From: Amphibalanus amphitrite
Taxonomy: Eukaryota > Arthropoda > Thecostraca > Balanomorpha > Balanidae
Reading direction: 5' to 3'
Length of the DNA: 64,000 nt
Assembly: GCF_019059575.1 (NCBI RefSeq)
Contig: NW_024881978.1
Location: forward strand, 310,001-374,000
The notes below the pieces were generated by a model that worked only from the letters and a program-made list of their open reading frames with translations, had not been told where the DNA came from and did no database searches. Shown here one piece after another: positions 22,457-33,500 of this stretch; position 1 is the first letter of the stretch; every line of letters begins with the position of its first letter. A program made the position numbers and the translations under genes.

Positions 22457-23659
22457 CCCGGCAGGCGGTGAGTCTCCCGGCCACCTTCCGCGCGGTGGGG
22501 GGGGGGGGAGGGGGTGCATTTTTTACCCCGCCCCCGGTATCTCCGAACTACTGAACAGATCCGTAAAATTCAAACGGCGTTCGATAGCCCTGTCAAATTT
22601 GTCTCAAGAAAACGAAATTCATCGACCTCGGGGTCACTGATGACGTCACAGGTCAGGTCAACGATAAAATGTTTCACCGTTCACGGGTCTTCTAGGGAAT
22701 GCGCTTTAACACCGAGGAAAACGCATTTTGTCGAAAAACAGCGATAGGGCGTCAGTTGCCTAGTACATATGTTGCTATTAGAGGTCACTGACAACACCAA
22801 GTCAGGTCACAGGTCAGGTCACCAAGGGTCAGCACATGAATCCAACCTTACGAAGGTTGTGCGATGCATGTTTTATGGCCAATTTTTCATTTCCAACTCA
22901 ATGGTGTTGGTTATAAGACCATCAGGTACGGTTTAGGTCACATTCTGGTGGAGGTCAGGTCAAGGTCAGGTCAAAAAGGTCAAATTTCAAAGTTGATAGT
23001 TTTGCATAAAATGGGTATTGATTCAATGCAGCTCGTCACGGGGAGTCTAATGGTGGTCTTTGTTTTGCACTACGAGGTCTAGAATTGCTAAAAAAAAATG
23101 AGTTTGAAAATTTGACGTCCTCAATTTTGAGCAGTTTTTTTCGCTATAACTTAGCCAAAACAGAGGTATCGATCTCAAATTTGGTATGTGAATAGAAGGC
23201 GGTAAGGACTATCACATACCTATATTCCGATTTTTTTTCGAAGTTCCAAAAACTTTTTGGATGTCTTGGCCATTATATTAAAAAACTATTTTTTATTTTT
23301 GGGGGTCTAAATCCAGAAATTTCAAAAATCCGAGATAGCAATTTTGTAGCCCTTTTAATTCTACACCTTTTATGTCTTAAACATTTTTCTGTATCTCTAA
23401 AGCTGTAGGCCTGACAGCTCTTCCCGCGAAACCTTTTTTGGGGTCGAAAATGGCAGAAATGACGTCACTCCGACGTCATTACCGGCCAACCTATCATAGC
23501 CTTTGGAAAAATTTCGGTCACAATGTGCAATAGCTATTCACGGGAGGGTACTGAGAGTTTGGTGACGATCGGCGCAGCGGTTCTGGAGATATATCGAAAA
23601 AAAAACTAAAGAGGGGAGGCAAAAAATGCCCCCCCCCCCCCCCCCCACCGCCTGGAAGG
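22457..23659. mobile_element. TTAA-clan MITE, copy M6
   Basis: The left end CCCGGCAGGCGGTG follows TTAA (22453-22456). GCGGTG recurs at a 27-bp offset before the G-run. The interior contains AGGTCA/TGACCT blocks (about 22640-22660, 22790-22830, 22935-22985). The right end has a long C-run then CACCGCCTGGAAGG, followed by ATAA, so the outermost bases of that end have diverged. Confidence 0.7.
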
Positions 23660-24594
23660 ATAAAGACCGCAGGTCACGGTCGGGTCACATCTGGTCAAGT
23701 CGGCCTTTAGCTCAGGAGATTCATTTTGGATAACATTCAGCTTATTACGGATCACGGAAGGTGCGAAATGTAAAGCTTAGACATCAGGCAAGTAAGAATC
23801 ATACCTACTAATCATGTACATAACAAAGTTTCGAATCGCTTGCGAGCAGATTGTATCATTTCCGGCGCTGAACAAGCAGCTTCCGTCGTTAAGACTAACG
23901 TAGATGACCTAGCGTCAGGTGTCTCATGCGAGAAAGTGAGATTGAAGACACATATTCCTGGCTCCTGAAAAAATAGCACCTAGAAAATTGCAAGGTAGCA
24001 CCATCACCTCCTCGGCTGGGGAGGGTAGGCATCAAACTTTCTACGGGCCGGACATTAGATCACCAAAGGCTGCGACAATCACACGGCCTTCGTCATGATA
24101 AGTTATCACGACGCGCAGCCTGTGAATCAAATCATCGCGTCAAATCAACAATCAGCTGAGTACCAACCATGCTCATACTCAGTTATCGATAGCGAGGGCG
24201 ACTCATCACGTAGGTATCCATATCTTCGACGGGCCAAATATTTTGCGCATACCAATGCTAACACTCATGATTCGAGAGGGACTCGATTGTTTAAGGCCGC
24301 TACGTGACTCAGCACCGGTCAACTCGAAAGGCAGGGCAGTTCATCCCGGGTCGTCGTCGTTGTCTTATAGTTGGGTGTAAAGTCCACAGTCCACAAGATG
24401 TGAATATCAACAAGATTTGGATATCGCCACATATACCACATACAAAGTTTCAACCATGCTGATTTAGTTTTTACTAACAATTAATCAAAACAGGCTCTGT
24501 CAAGCCCTTCTCAGATTGACGCTATTCGGCTCGATCAGATCAGGCCCGCTGTTTTGCAGGATTGCCTGACCGATAACTGCTTTCTCTCGGGCAG
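23660..24594. other. No gene seen
   Basis: Putative intron immediately upstream of the ZCCHC24-like start exon. A good acceptor closes it at 24594 (TTTCTCTCGGGCAG). Nothing else is recognised. Confidence 0.35.
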
Positions 24595-24624
24595 ACAGAC
24601 ACCACTTGGACATCACCAAGAGCC

Positions 24625-26180
24625 ATGAGCGATTCCTCCGAATACGACAGTGGTAAGCACACTTCATCACCTACTTGACTATTGGTAAAAGGCCTACGAT
24701 GTAAGAATGTCTTGAATGAAATCAAATATTTTCTACAGTTCACATTTTATTCGAATACGGTATTCATAAGGAATTGCATAAAGAGCGAAATTTTGAAGAA
24801 AAAAAAACGACTTTGCATAAAAAGCGAGATTTTTAAAAAGGCGACTTAACATAAAAAGCGAGATTATTATACAGAGGCATTATTTCTCGGAACAGAGGGA
24901 AGGTTTGTTTTTCATAGAACCACAAACCTTTCGGCAGTCCGAAGTTCATCATGAAATGATCCGCTCATCAGTGTGCGCGCAGTTCGTTCAAATATCCCGA
25001 CGTGGGCAATTGCTCAAGAATACAATACAATCGGGCAATAGATCGGCCGACTGTTTATGTTTGTCGGACAGACGACCTGGCCGAAGATTTCGAGGGACTG
25101 GCCGTGGATAATTCCCCGCCAAGGAAGTACAAGTGCGGTGTCTGTAAGGAGGTCGGCGACCACTTCATCAACGACTGTCCCACGGTGAGCGCTGAAGCGA
25201 ATCACGCTCGAGAAACAATTGTGTGGATCCGATACTACCTTGCACAATACACAAAGTCAGGAGCATAGCAAATGATGCATGCATAATACACTTAGCTCGT
25301 AAAGAAAACACGGTGACTGATTTGAGTCCCCTCGAAAACCTTTCTCGGTGGTAGTTAATTGAGTCAACATGTTCCTTACTCTGAACCAGTACCCTATCTA
25401 AACCAATCCACCGTTCCGTCTCATCATTTGCGACGCATAAATTGCTATTTCAAATGACCCCCTTTGGCGCGGCAGGCGGCGGAGACCGGCCAGCGGACGC
25501 CCTACCAAGGCAAGAGGCGCTGTTTCGGTCAGTACCAGTGTAGCAGCTGCCTACGCCTGTGGGTGTCCAGTCGCAGCTGGGCCAACACCCAGCAGGCGTG
25601 CCAGGACTGTAAGGTCTACGTGTACCCGCACAGGCAGGTCAGTAGCACACCGCCACAGACCGTCCCCTCCCATCCAGTCCTGGCAGGGGCTGGAACACGT
25701 ACGGCGTAACCAATTGCGGATTACGGTCGGCAATGGTTCGCAGTATCTTTATCAGAAATGAACACTATCATGAGGACCAACCCCTATCTTTATCAGTATC
25801 TTTATCAGAAATGAACACTATCATGAGGACCAACCCCTATCTTTATCAGTATCTTTATCAGAAATGAACACTATCATGAGGACCAACCCCTCACCCCACC
25901 GCTAGCAAATGCATCATATCTCTAAGTGAAACTCTCCAGGTGTAGTAACTAGTAATACTGTGTACTAATTATATCACACACGGTGAGCTCGACTCGCTGT
26001 GATACTTTCCTTCAATAATTGTTTAACACATCGTCAAAATCAACCGGTGTCTCCCCTGACACTTTTCAGAGGCCGCTGTATAAGCCCCAAGGGATGGACG
26101 ACGTATGTGATCTGGACAAAAATCATCAACAACAACTGTGCAGAAGATGCCATCGGCTAGGCCATTCGTGTGTGCAATAG
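24625..26180 (+). CDS. ZCCHC24: ZCCHC24-like zinc-knuckle / 3CxxC zinc-ribbon protein
   Basis: Four exons with agreeing phases: 24625-24652, 25072-25184, 25476-25637 and 26070-26180, encoding 137 residues. The first exon opens MSDSSEYDS behind a strong acceptor at 24594. Residues about 28-42 form a knuckle, KYKCGVCKEVGDHFINDCP, with spacing C-x2-C-x5-H-x4-C, one residue longer than the usual x4. Next comes TPYQGKRRCFGQYQCSSC, then SWAN, CQDC, VYPHRQ, and CRRC near the C-terminus. This order is diagnostic of ZCCHC24 and the related 3CxxC zinc ribbons. Family members are probably RNA-associated, but the role is poorly known. Human ZCCHC24 is longer (about 240 residues) because of an N-terminal extension not seen here. 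A tandem repeat lies in the last intron. Confidence 0.88.
25741..25891 (+). repeat. 53-bp tandem repeat, about 2.8 copies
   Basis: The unit begins CAGTATCTTTATCAGAAATG and recurs at 25741, 25794 and 25847 with essentially no differences, which suggests recent expansion. It lies in the last intron of the ZCCHC24-like gene. Confidence 0.9.
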
Positions 26181-26299
26181 AAGCATCACTGGTCACTGGT
26201 CAGCTACTGTGGGAGGAGGGGATTCTGGTGTGGTAAGCGAACCGGCACACCGGACAGCCTAGCGGTCATACATGACCGACCATTCCTCGTCGGCCAGTC

Positions 26300-26735
26300 A
26301 TATCGTCGCTACCATTCTCCCGGTGCCGTGTTCGCTACCGTTCTTCCGGTGATATGCGTTCTTACCGTTCTCCCGGTGCTGTGTTCCGTACCGTTCTCCC
26401 GGTGATATGCGTTCTTACCATTCTCCCGGTGATGTGTTCGCTACCGTTCTCCCGGTGATATGCGTTCTTACCATTCTCCCGGTGATGTGTTCGCTACCGT
26501 TCTCCCGGTGATATGCGTTCTTACCGTTCTCCCGGTGCTGTGTTCCGTACCGTTCTCCCGGTGATATGCGTTCTTACCATTCTCCCGGTGATGTGTTCGG
26601 TACCGTTGTTCAGGTGATGTGTGTTACTACTATTTTCCCGTTGATATGCGTTCTTACCGTTCTCCCGGTGACATGCGTTCCTACCATTCTCCAGGTGATA
26701 TGCGTTCTTACCGTTCTCCCGGTCAGACGATGCTC
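26300..26735 (+). repeat. Minisatellite, 26-28-bp unit
   Basis: About 16 tandem copies of a unit such as TACCGTTCTCCCGGTGATAT plus GCGTTCT. Two alternating versions (one with GATATGCGTTCT, one with GATGTGTTCG or GCTGTGTTCC) make a higher-order period of about 53 bp. It starts about 130 bp downstream of the ZCCHC24-like stop codon, so it may lie in the 3'UTR. Confidence 0.9.
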
Positions 26736-27576
26736 ACACTGCCTAGGAAACGTATAGGATCGGCCCAGCACGCGCATTGCCATTGCGTGTGTGGTGTTTT
26801 ATGATCAGTCAGATGTTTTGACATACATCAGGTGTTCTGTATGTACGCTGAGCTATAAGTGATTGTCGTTTTGTACCCCTCAGCGTGAGGGGGTGAGAGA
26901 TTAGCTCGTTGAGCGCATTACCAAGAGCCAGAGCATGTTCAGTCATGTTGGCGATGTTCACATTAATTGTTTCAGGGACCAAGACGGTAATGTATGTGTT
27001 AATACAAAATATGGGTAATGGCCAATGGGCAGAACAGCTCCAGATTGTCCCATATCAGTATGTTTGTGAGGACGGAAAAATAACAAAGCTACCTAATGAA
27101 GCACAATGTCTAATACTTAGTGCACAATTCCTCTGCGTAGTTTCTTTATGCCTGCTTTCCTTGACACCGTGTGTCGATTTTAGCAAAGACGCGTAATGCG
27201 GCTGTTGTGATGTACGCGCCACGCCGCGTCGTGTCATCGTGTCACGTGGGATGTGTTCGTGTCGCTCGGCACACCATGTATCCGGAAAATATACACCGAT
27301 AAAGCTTAAAAAAAAAGACGCGTAATGCTAAAAACCGGTATATTACCTCCAGCTCCTTTTGATGTCGTTACGCATTCGTTTCGATGTCATTCGTTGCCTC
27401 AGCCACTGCGGGGGGGGGGGTGCAATTTCACGTCTCGACCAAAGACACGGATAGCTCGACACCGCCGCCGGCCGGCTCGGCGGTGGCCGGCCGGCCGGCG
27501 CGCGGCCAATTTGCACAGCGGACACCGGGGGACGGGACCAGACGGCCGGCTCGCCGCTCAGCGCCGCGCGCCTCAC
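26736..27576. other. Convergent intergenic gap
   Basis: Space between the 3' ends of the ZCCHC24-like gene (+) and the CEP57-like gene (-). No further gene is supported. A GC-rich part at 27460-27576 lies just after the CEP57-like stop codon on - and is probably its 3'UTR. Confidence 0.4.
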
Positions 27577-30500
27577 CTAGTACTCCTCGCCCATTTCGAT
27601 GCGCATGCGGCGCTGGATGTTGCGCATGTCGCGCAGCACCTTGAGCTGCGCACAGTGGATCGGGTCGGCGTTCTTGGAGCCGGCCGGGCGGCGCGGCCGC
27701 GGCTGGCCGGCCGGCCGCGAGCGCGGCTGCACCGGGCGCAGAGGGAAGTTCTTCTGCATGGAGAAGGTGACACCACGCGGGCGCACACTGTTGGGCTGTG
27801 GACGGGACGGGAGCGGCGGTCAGCGCGGGCGCCAGCGGTGTCCGATGGCACAGCGTGCCGCTCGGAGTCGGCTCATAAACTGCTTTGTCCTGCACAGACG
27901 GCCAGCAGACACCGCCACGGGCCGACGGATCGTGTGGTGCCGGCGGCTCGGCAGCTAGGTCAGTGTAAGGTCGTCGCAGCGCTGTGTTTTGAATTTGAAC
28001 CGAGCTGGCTAGGTGGCTGCGAATGATACCAGTCGGCCCCGGACCAGGTGGTAGAGAAAATTACATACTGCCTGATTAATCCATTTTTACATGGTTAAAA
28101 ATAACGGTCCTTTCATCATCGAACAGTGGTAGATAAAAGGAAATGAATAGTTGAATCACGTTACGTCATCAATGAGGTATCACCTGATAACACTTTTTGC
28201 ATACTCAGTGGCCGTACGTACCTGTATGCGTGTGTTGACCCTCATCGGTCGTCCCGGCCTGGCGGGCAGGCCGCGGCCGGCCCGTCCGACCAGTCTCCTG
28301 CCACGCACGCTGCTACCGTCCTGGCCCCCGGCGCCCACACCGGCTCGCGACAGCTTCTTGATCTGGAGAGCACAACGCACCGCGATGGTCAGTGGTCAGG
28401 GCACCGGAGCGGAACCAAGATGGCAGTGCGAATGCACGTTCTCCCTAGCGGCTCCTCTCCCCTCGCCTGCCTCGAAGTGTGTACCTCCCCCGCCGCGGCG
28501 CCCCTATTCTCTCACCTGTTTGTAGAGTTTGAGCAGACAGCAGACCTGGCGTCGTCGCTCCTCCATCATGGTCTCCAGCCGGCCGATCTGCTCCTCCAGC
28601 TGACACCGGTCCACGCTGCCGTCGGCGCGGCCCATGTCCGTCTCCAGCTGCTGGCAGACGCACTCGAGGCCGGCAAACTCCTCTGCCAGCTCCTCCAGTA
28701 GCTGTTTCAGACTGCGCTTGGTCTTGCGCAGCGTGGCCGGGTTGCAGAGCATCTTTTGCACCTGGACGGACGCCGCTGAGCGGGCGTCCTCGTCGTACCC
28801 GGACATCTGGCGAACGGGTCAGTGAGGCAGAGTCAAGGTCGGACACGGACGGCCGGAGCCGACCCCACCCGGGGGCTGACCGGGTGTGACCTACCAACAA
28901 TTTGTGTTGTCCAAATATTTACATTTTGCTTTAACATATGACTTAGGTAGACGTTAACAAACAAGACTTTCGTCCCGAGTATGTATCAACCAGTAAAACG
29001 CCTTTTGGGCGAAGAACGAGCGAGCGAGACAGTGAGCCCTGCACGTGCGGAAGGGCGAGAGGGTACTTCCAACGGGCTTGTGCAAAGCACCCTTCTAACC
29101 GGTCGCTAGCGGTGTGCCAACTTTGAACGCAATCGGCCCAGCCGTTCCTGAGATCTGGAAGCGGCATTCTGCACGTGCGCACGTGCAAACGGGGTCCAAA
29201 ATGACTTTTGCACGGCACCCTACTAAACGGTCCCCAACCGCGTACTAAATTTGAGCGCAATCGGCCCAGCCGTTCTCGAGATCTGGAAACGCCCCCTGCA
29301 CGTGCGCACGTGCAGTAGCACCCTAACCGCAACACATGGGAATGCATTGCCTGGTGGGTGCCTACCTGTATGCCAATTTTCAGCGAAATCGCCCCAGTAA
29401 TTACCGAGTTACTGAAATGGGAACAAATTTGGCACCTCTTCTTTTTGTATTTTGCACGTGCAGTGGGGGTCACTCACATAGATCAAGAGTATCCGACCTT
29501 TGGTAGAAGGGATGCAGCTACCCTATAAAAATTCCCGCAAGACAATCGCTCAAGCCGCTGCTGAGATATGGGCCTCTCAAAATCATTACTTTTGCAAAAC
29601 TGCTTGAACACCCTTGACTTTTCACGTGGCACGTGCCACGACGGTCACTGAGATGTATCAAAAGTAGTCAATTACGGGGTAGAAGGGATGGGGCTACCCA
29701 GCAAAAAAGACCGCAGGCCAATCGGTCCAGCGGTTGCTGAGATATAAGCCTCTCAAAAGCGTTACAGGCCGGGCCGGGCCGGGCCGCTCATACTGAGATT
29801 TTTCCCTTATATTGAAAAGACTTCGCTTCGCTCGCTGCGCTCGCTCGCTCGTAATTATCAGCGACGTGCCATAATGCCTACAAGTCATACGTCATTCAAA
29901 TGCCCGTATCTCCCCCGGTTCTCTACACCGAGTCAGACTGTTGTGACCGATACCGACGCGTCCCGTACATACCTTGTTGGCCGGCGCAGGTCGGTAGGCG
30001 GCGCGTCGCGTCATCTCACGCGTCTCCGAGTGGTCAATCACACAGCCCTGCCGGTCCCGCTCGTAGCGCGCAAAGTCGGCCGTGTTGTCCGGGCCGCAGC
30101 TGGTCGGTACGGTAAAACACAGCACATGTACAGGCGAGCGCGCAGCACAGCAAACAGCACAGCACAGCCGGCGCAGCACAGCACAGCCGGTTACATGGTC
30201 CACACACAGTATACAGGCGTAATATGACCAGAGATTACAAATTCACGAACGAAAAACGGGTGCGGTTGGTTCAAATACGAAATAAAGAGAGTATCCGCGG
30301 AAATCAGCCGGTTAAAAGCTCAGCAACTACATGATAAAAGCGATTACGTAATGAGCGACGTGTGCGAAATAAAAATGCGGTAGCGAGGTAGGCACAGGCG
30401 CGACGGGCGCAACGACATACTGTAGTGCAACTAAAACGAAGCAGAACCTAACTGCGAGCGATCAGATTCTTATAGTTGACCTTCTACCGAATGGTATCAC

Positions 30501-33500
30501 ACATGAGTAGTCTCGCATTGCCCGTACGTTTACAGCACTGCAGCAGCCTCGGGTAGGACCTTGGCACGGCTTATCTAATTACTGCCGGCTACGCCACCAG
30601 TTCATAGTTCACAATGAGCATAATGGTCCCACCACGCGCGGCTCCACCGTGCGTCATTCGCCCCCTATCACCCCTATCAGACTTTCAACAACGAGCGCCA
30701 CAGCTGCCAGGGGACGCGAGGTTAGTCACCACAATCCGCCGCTGTGGTTTGGGTACAACACACGTTGCCCGCCTCCCTAGCTGAGTCAAACGTCTGTGTG
30801 GACGGTACTACCGGCACACAGACGGCTCTGCCCCGCTATCTGGTGGTGTGTATGTGGGTAGTGATGGTCATAGCACCCAGCCGGCCGGCCAGCCTGGGGG
30901 CGGAAGGGGTCCCGTCAGTCCGGCGCCACACACTACCCCCGCAGACCGGACGAGAGCGGCAAACAAAGCATACTCAGCAGACAGGCAGTAACGAGGCCGG
31001 GAGGCAGGACATGACTGGCAATGAGCAAACCGAGATAAACCATGGCGCAGTGCACAACATATTGGCATCCGACTGGCAGCAAAATGTAGTCGGGTGATGA
31101 CATTCAATCTGGCATTTATAAGCAGCAGACTAGCATCTACGCAGCTCCTGCACAATACGACTAGCACAAACAAGCGTCGCGGATGACATGGGCAGCGGCG
31201 GGAGGGGATTCCCGACCCGGACTGTCGACCGCCTGACCTACCTGCGCGGGTCCACCTCGATCTTATACTTGTCGATCTCCATTTTGTCGTGGTAGCGGAA
31301 CGGTTTTCTGCGCCGGTAGCGAAGGAAGGGGCCGCGCGCCGGTAGACGGCCCACCTTGATGTCGGGCAGCGGCGCGCCGGAGCGCGTGCAGCCGCCCGCC
31401 TGCTTGGCCAGGCTCATCACATGCTGGATGTTGGCGCCGATGTGGTGGCTCTTGTTGGTGTTCTGACCGGGGCGGAGACGAGAAGGCAAGGGATGATCAG
31501 ATATTTCCTCGAAAGTGATAAATTAACATGACCACCATGAGGAAAGGCATTGATACCTAGCAAACGACTGAATCATACCGCACACCCATCAACGTTATGA
31601 GAACGGGATCAATCTAGCCCACTGACACTTGAGCGAAAAATAGCTTCGTGATCGCAAAGTTTCGAATCACAGCTGTAACACATTCCTGCGCGAATATGAA
31701 TATTTTCAATCTACACCCATGTCCATGTTTACTTCAGCCCCACTTGCCCTGCTGGCCGCTTCCGGCCTGCCCCGGCCCCCGGGAATCCCCGTCAGCCGTA
31801 CCGACGATGACAGGAAGGGCAGCGGTGCGCGTCCCATTTGGTACTGTTTATCGCGCTGGGTGCGCGTCCGCTGCTCCCTCTCCAGTGTGTGGCGCGCCAG
31901 CCGAGACGGCGACTCGGAGTCGGAGTCGATACCGGAGTCGGGACCGCACTGCCGAGTCAGACCACGGAACATCAGAAAACAGTCAATAATAGGAAATACA
32001 ATACACAGTCCATTATTTGTGCAGCTAGACATTTCGTTAGGCTACGAGGTGGATGAAAACCCGAAGAGAGTAGAGCTGATGCTGTGAACAGCGCGCCCTG
32101 TTTCACAGCCTGGAACTGTTACCATCGTCCCATTGCAACCAGTCCGTTCTCCGCTTGTGTAGGGTGAAGTCGTATAAGGGTACGCACTTAGTGGATTTCT
32201 TGCTCTCATTTGTTTAATATTTGAAGGAAAGAAATCGCAAATAGGGAATATTAAAGTTCATTGAATTAGCCATCAACCCATGGGGCAACGATCCTTCAGC
32301 GTAAATGGAAGTGGTCTAAAACTGACAATTTCTGAACCGTTGCACTTGCGTACTCTTACCATATGGGGTGTGTAAGAGTACGCACGCCAGGCGGGTGGAG
32401 TACGCAAGCATATGAACACACACCTATGCAGCTTGCACTGTCCAAATGCTTAACTTCAAACTCAGAAGGCATTTAAGTTAATTCTAGTATCCAAAAAGAA
32501 AAACAAAATAAATCTTTCAAGTCTATAAATCAGGAAATAATCATGTCGTGTGTTTCTTAAAAAAATGCACAATCAAAAAGGAGAATAACTCGTATTTGGA
32601 AGAATTTCGGGTACGCATCTGCATCACAGTGCTCCATTGATGATATACCTACAAAACAAACGTCATTGAGCGAAAGATTAATAATTATACATTTCTGCAT
32701 ATTCGATTTAATGTATAATTCTGCGTACTCTTACCCTCCTGAACAGTGCGTCCTCTTACCGTACATGCAATTCGCGCACAAAACAACCCCGAAACGTTGT
32801 GCAAAACTTCGCAAACAGAATATTGCACTGTACAGTATTTCCCCAGATAACCTCACAAGTTTCCCACAACAATCACGGAAATGTACCACATCTCAACTGC
32901 CAAGTATCAAAATTATTGTACCATATCATAATAATATCATAACGCTCGAAAATAATATTCATCGCCTTAAACTCAACAGCGTCGCAGCTCAACGCCCACG
33001 TTCCGTTGGTGACATGCACGCACTGGCGGCTTCATGTCACTTCATGAACTCGACAAACCCGCGTTGCTAAGCAACCGAAACAGCTGATGCGTACTCTTAT
33101 CGCCCGCGTACTCTTACCCGCCCTTACCCTATGCCGACCAAGACCCAGCCATACGCCGGGCGCAGCTCAGTTCTGTGATCCTCCCAGGCCCCAGCCCCGT
33201 CCCCCTGCCCGCGGCGGATGTACACAGTCCACGTCACACATACCCGGCGTCCGACCGACTCGCTGGCAGCGCGGCGCCGGGGCCGGCCGCCGCGAGCCGG
33301 CGCCGGAGAGCGGCTGGCACGTGAGCGCGAGGCCAGAGACGCGGCGCGGGACCGCTCTCGCAGCTCCTGCACCGAGCCGGGCACGTCTGCAACGGAGAAC
33401 GAATGAGTGACGGTCAGATACACGACCTTAGACGTCCGTCAGACAAGTTAAGCGGACTGTTAACGTAGATTACTCCTGACTGCGGATACAGACTAACCAG

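Noticed and set aside
26300-26735. CRISPR array
   Set aside because: Tandem units abut without unique spacers, and this is an animal genome; it is a minisatellite.
27325-28026. 233-codon open frame on +
   Set aside because: It lies antisense to the last CEP57-like exon in GC-rich DNA, is rich in Arg/Ala/Pro and has no domain. The - strand has the matching conserved protein.
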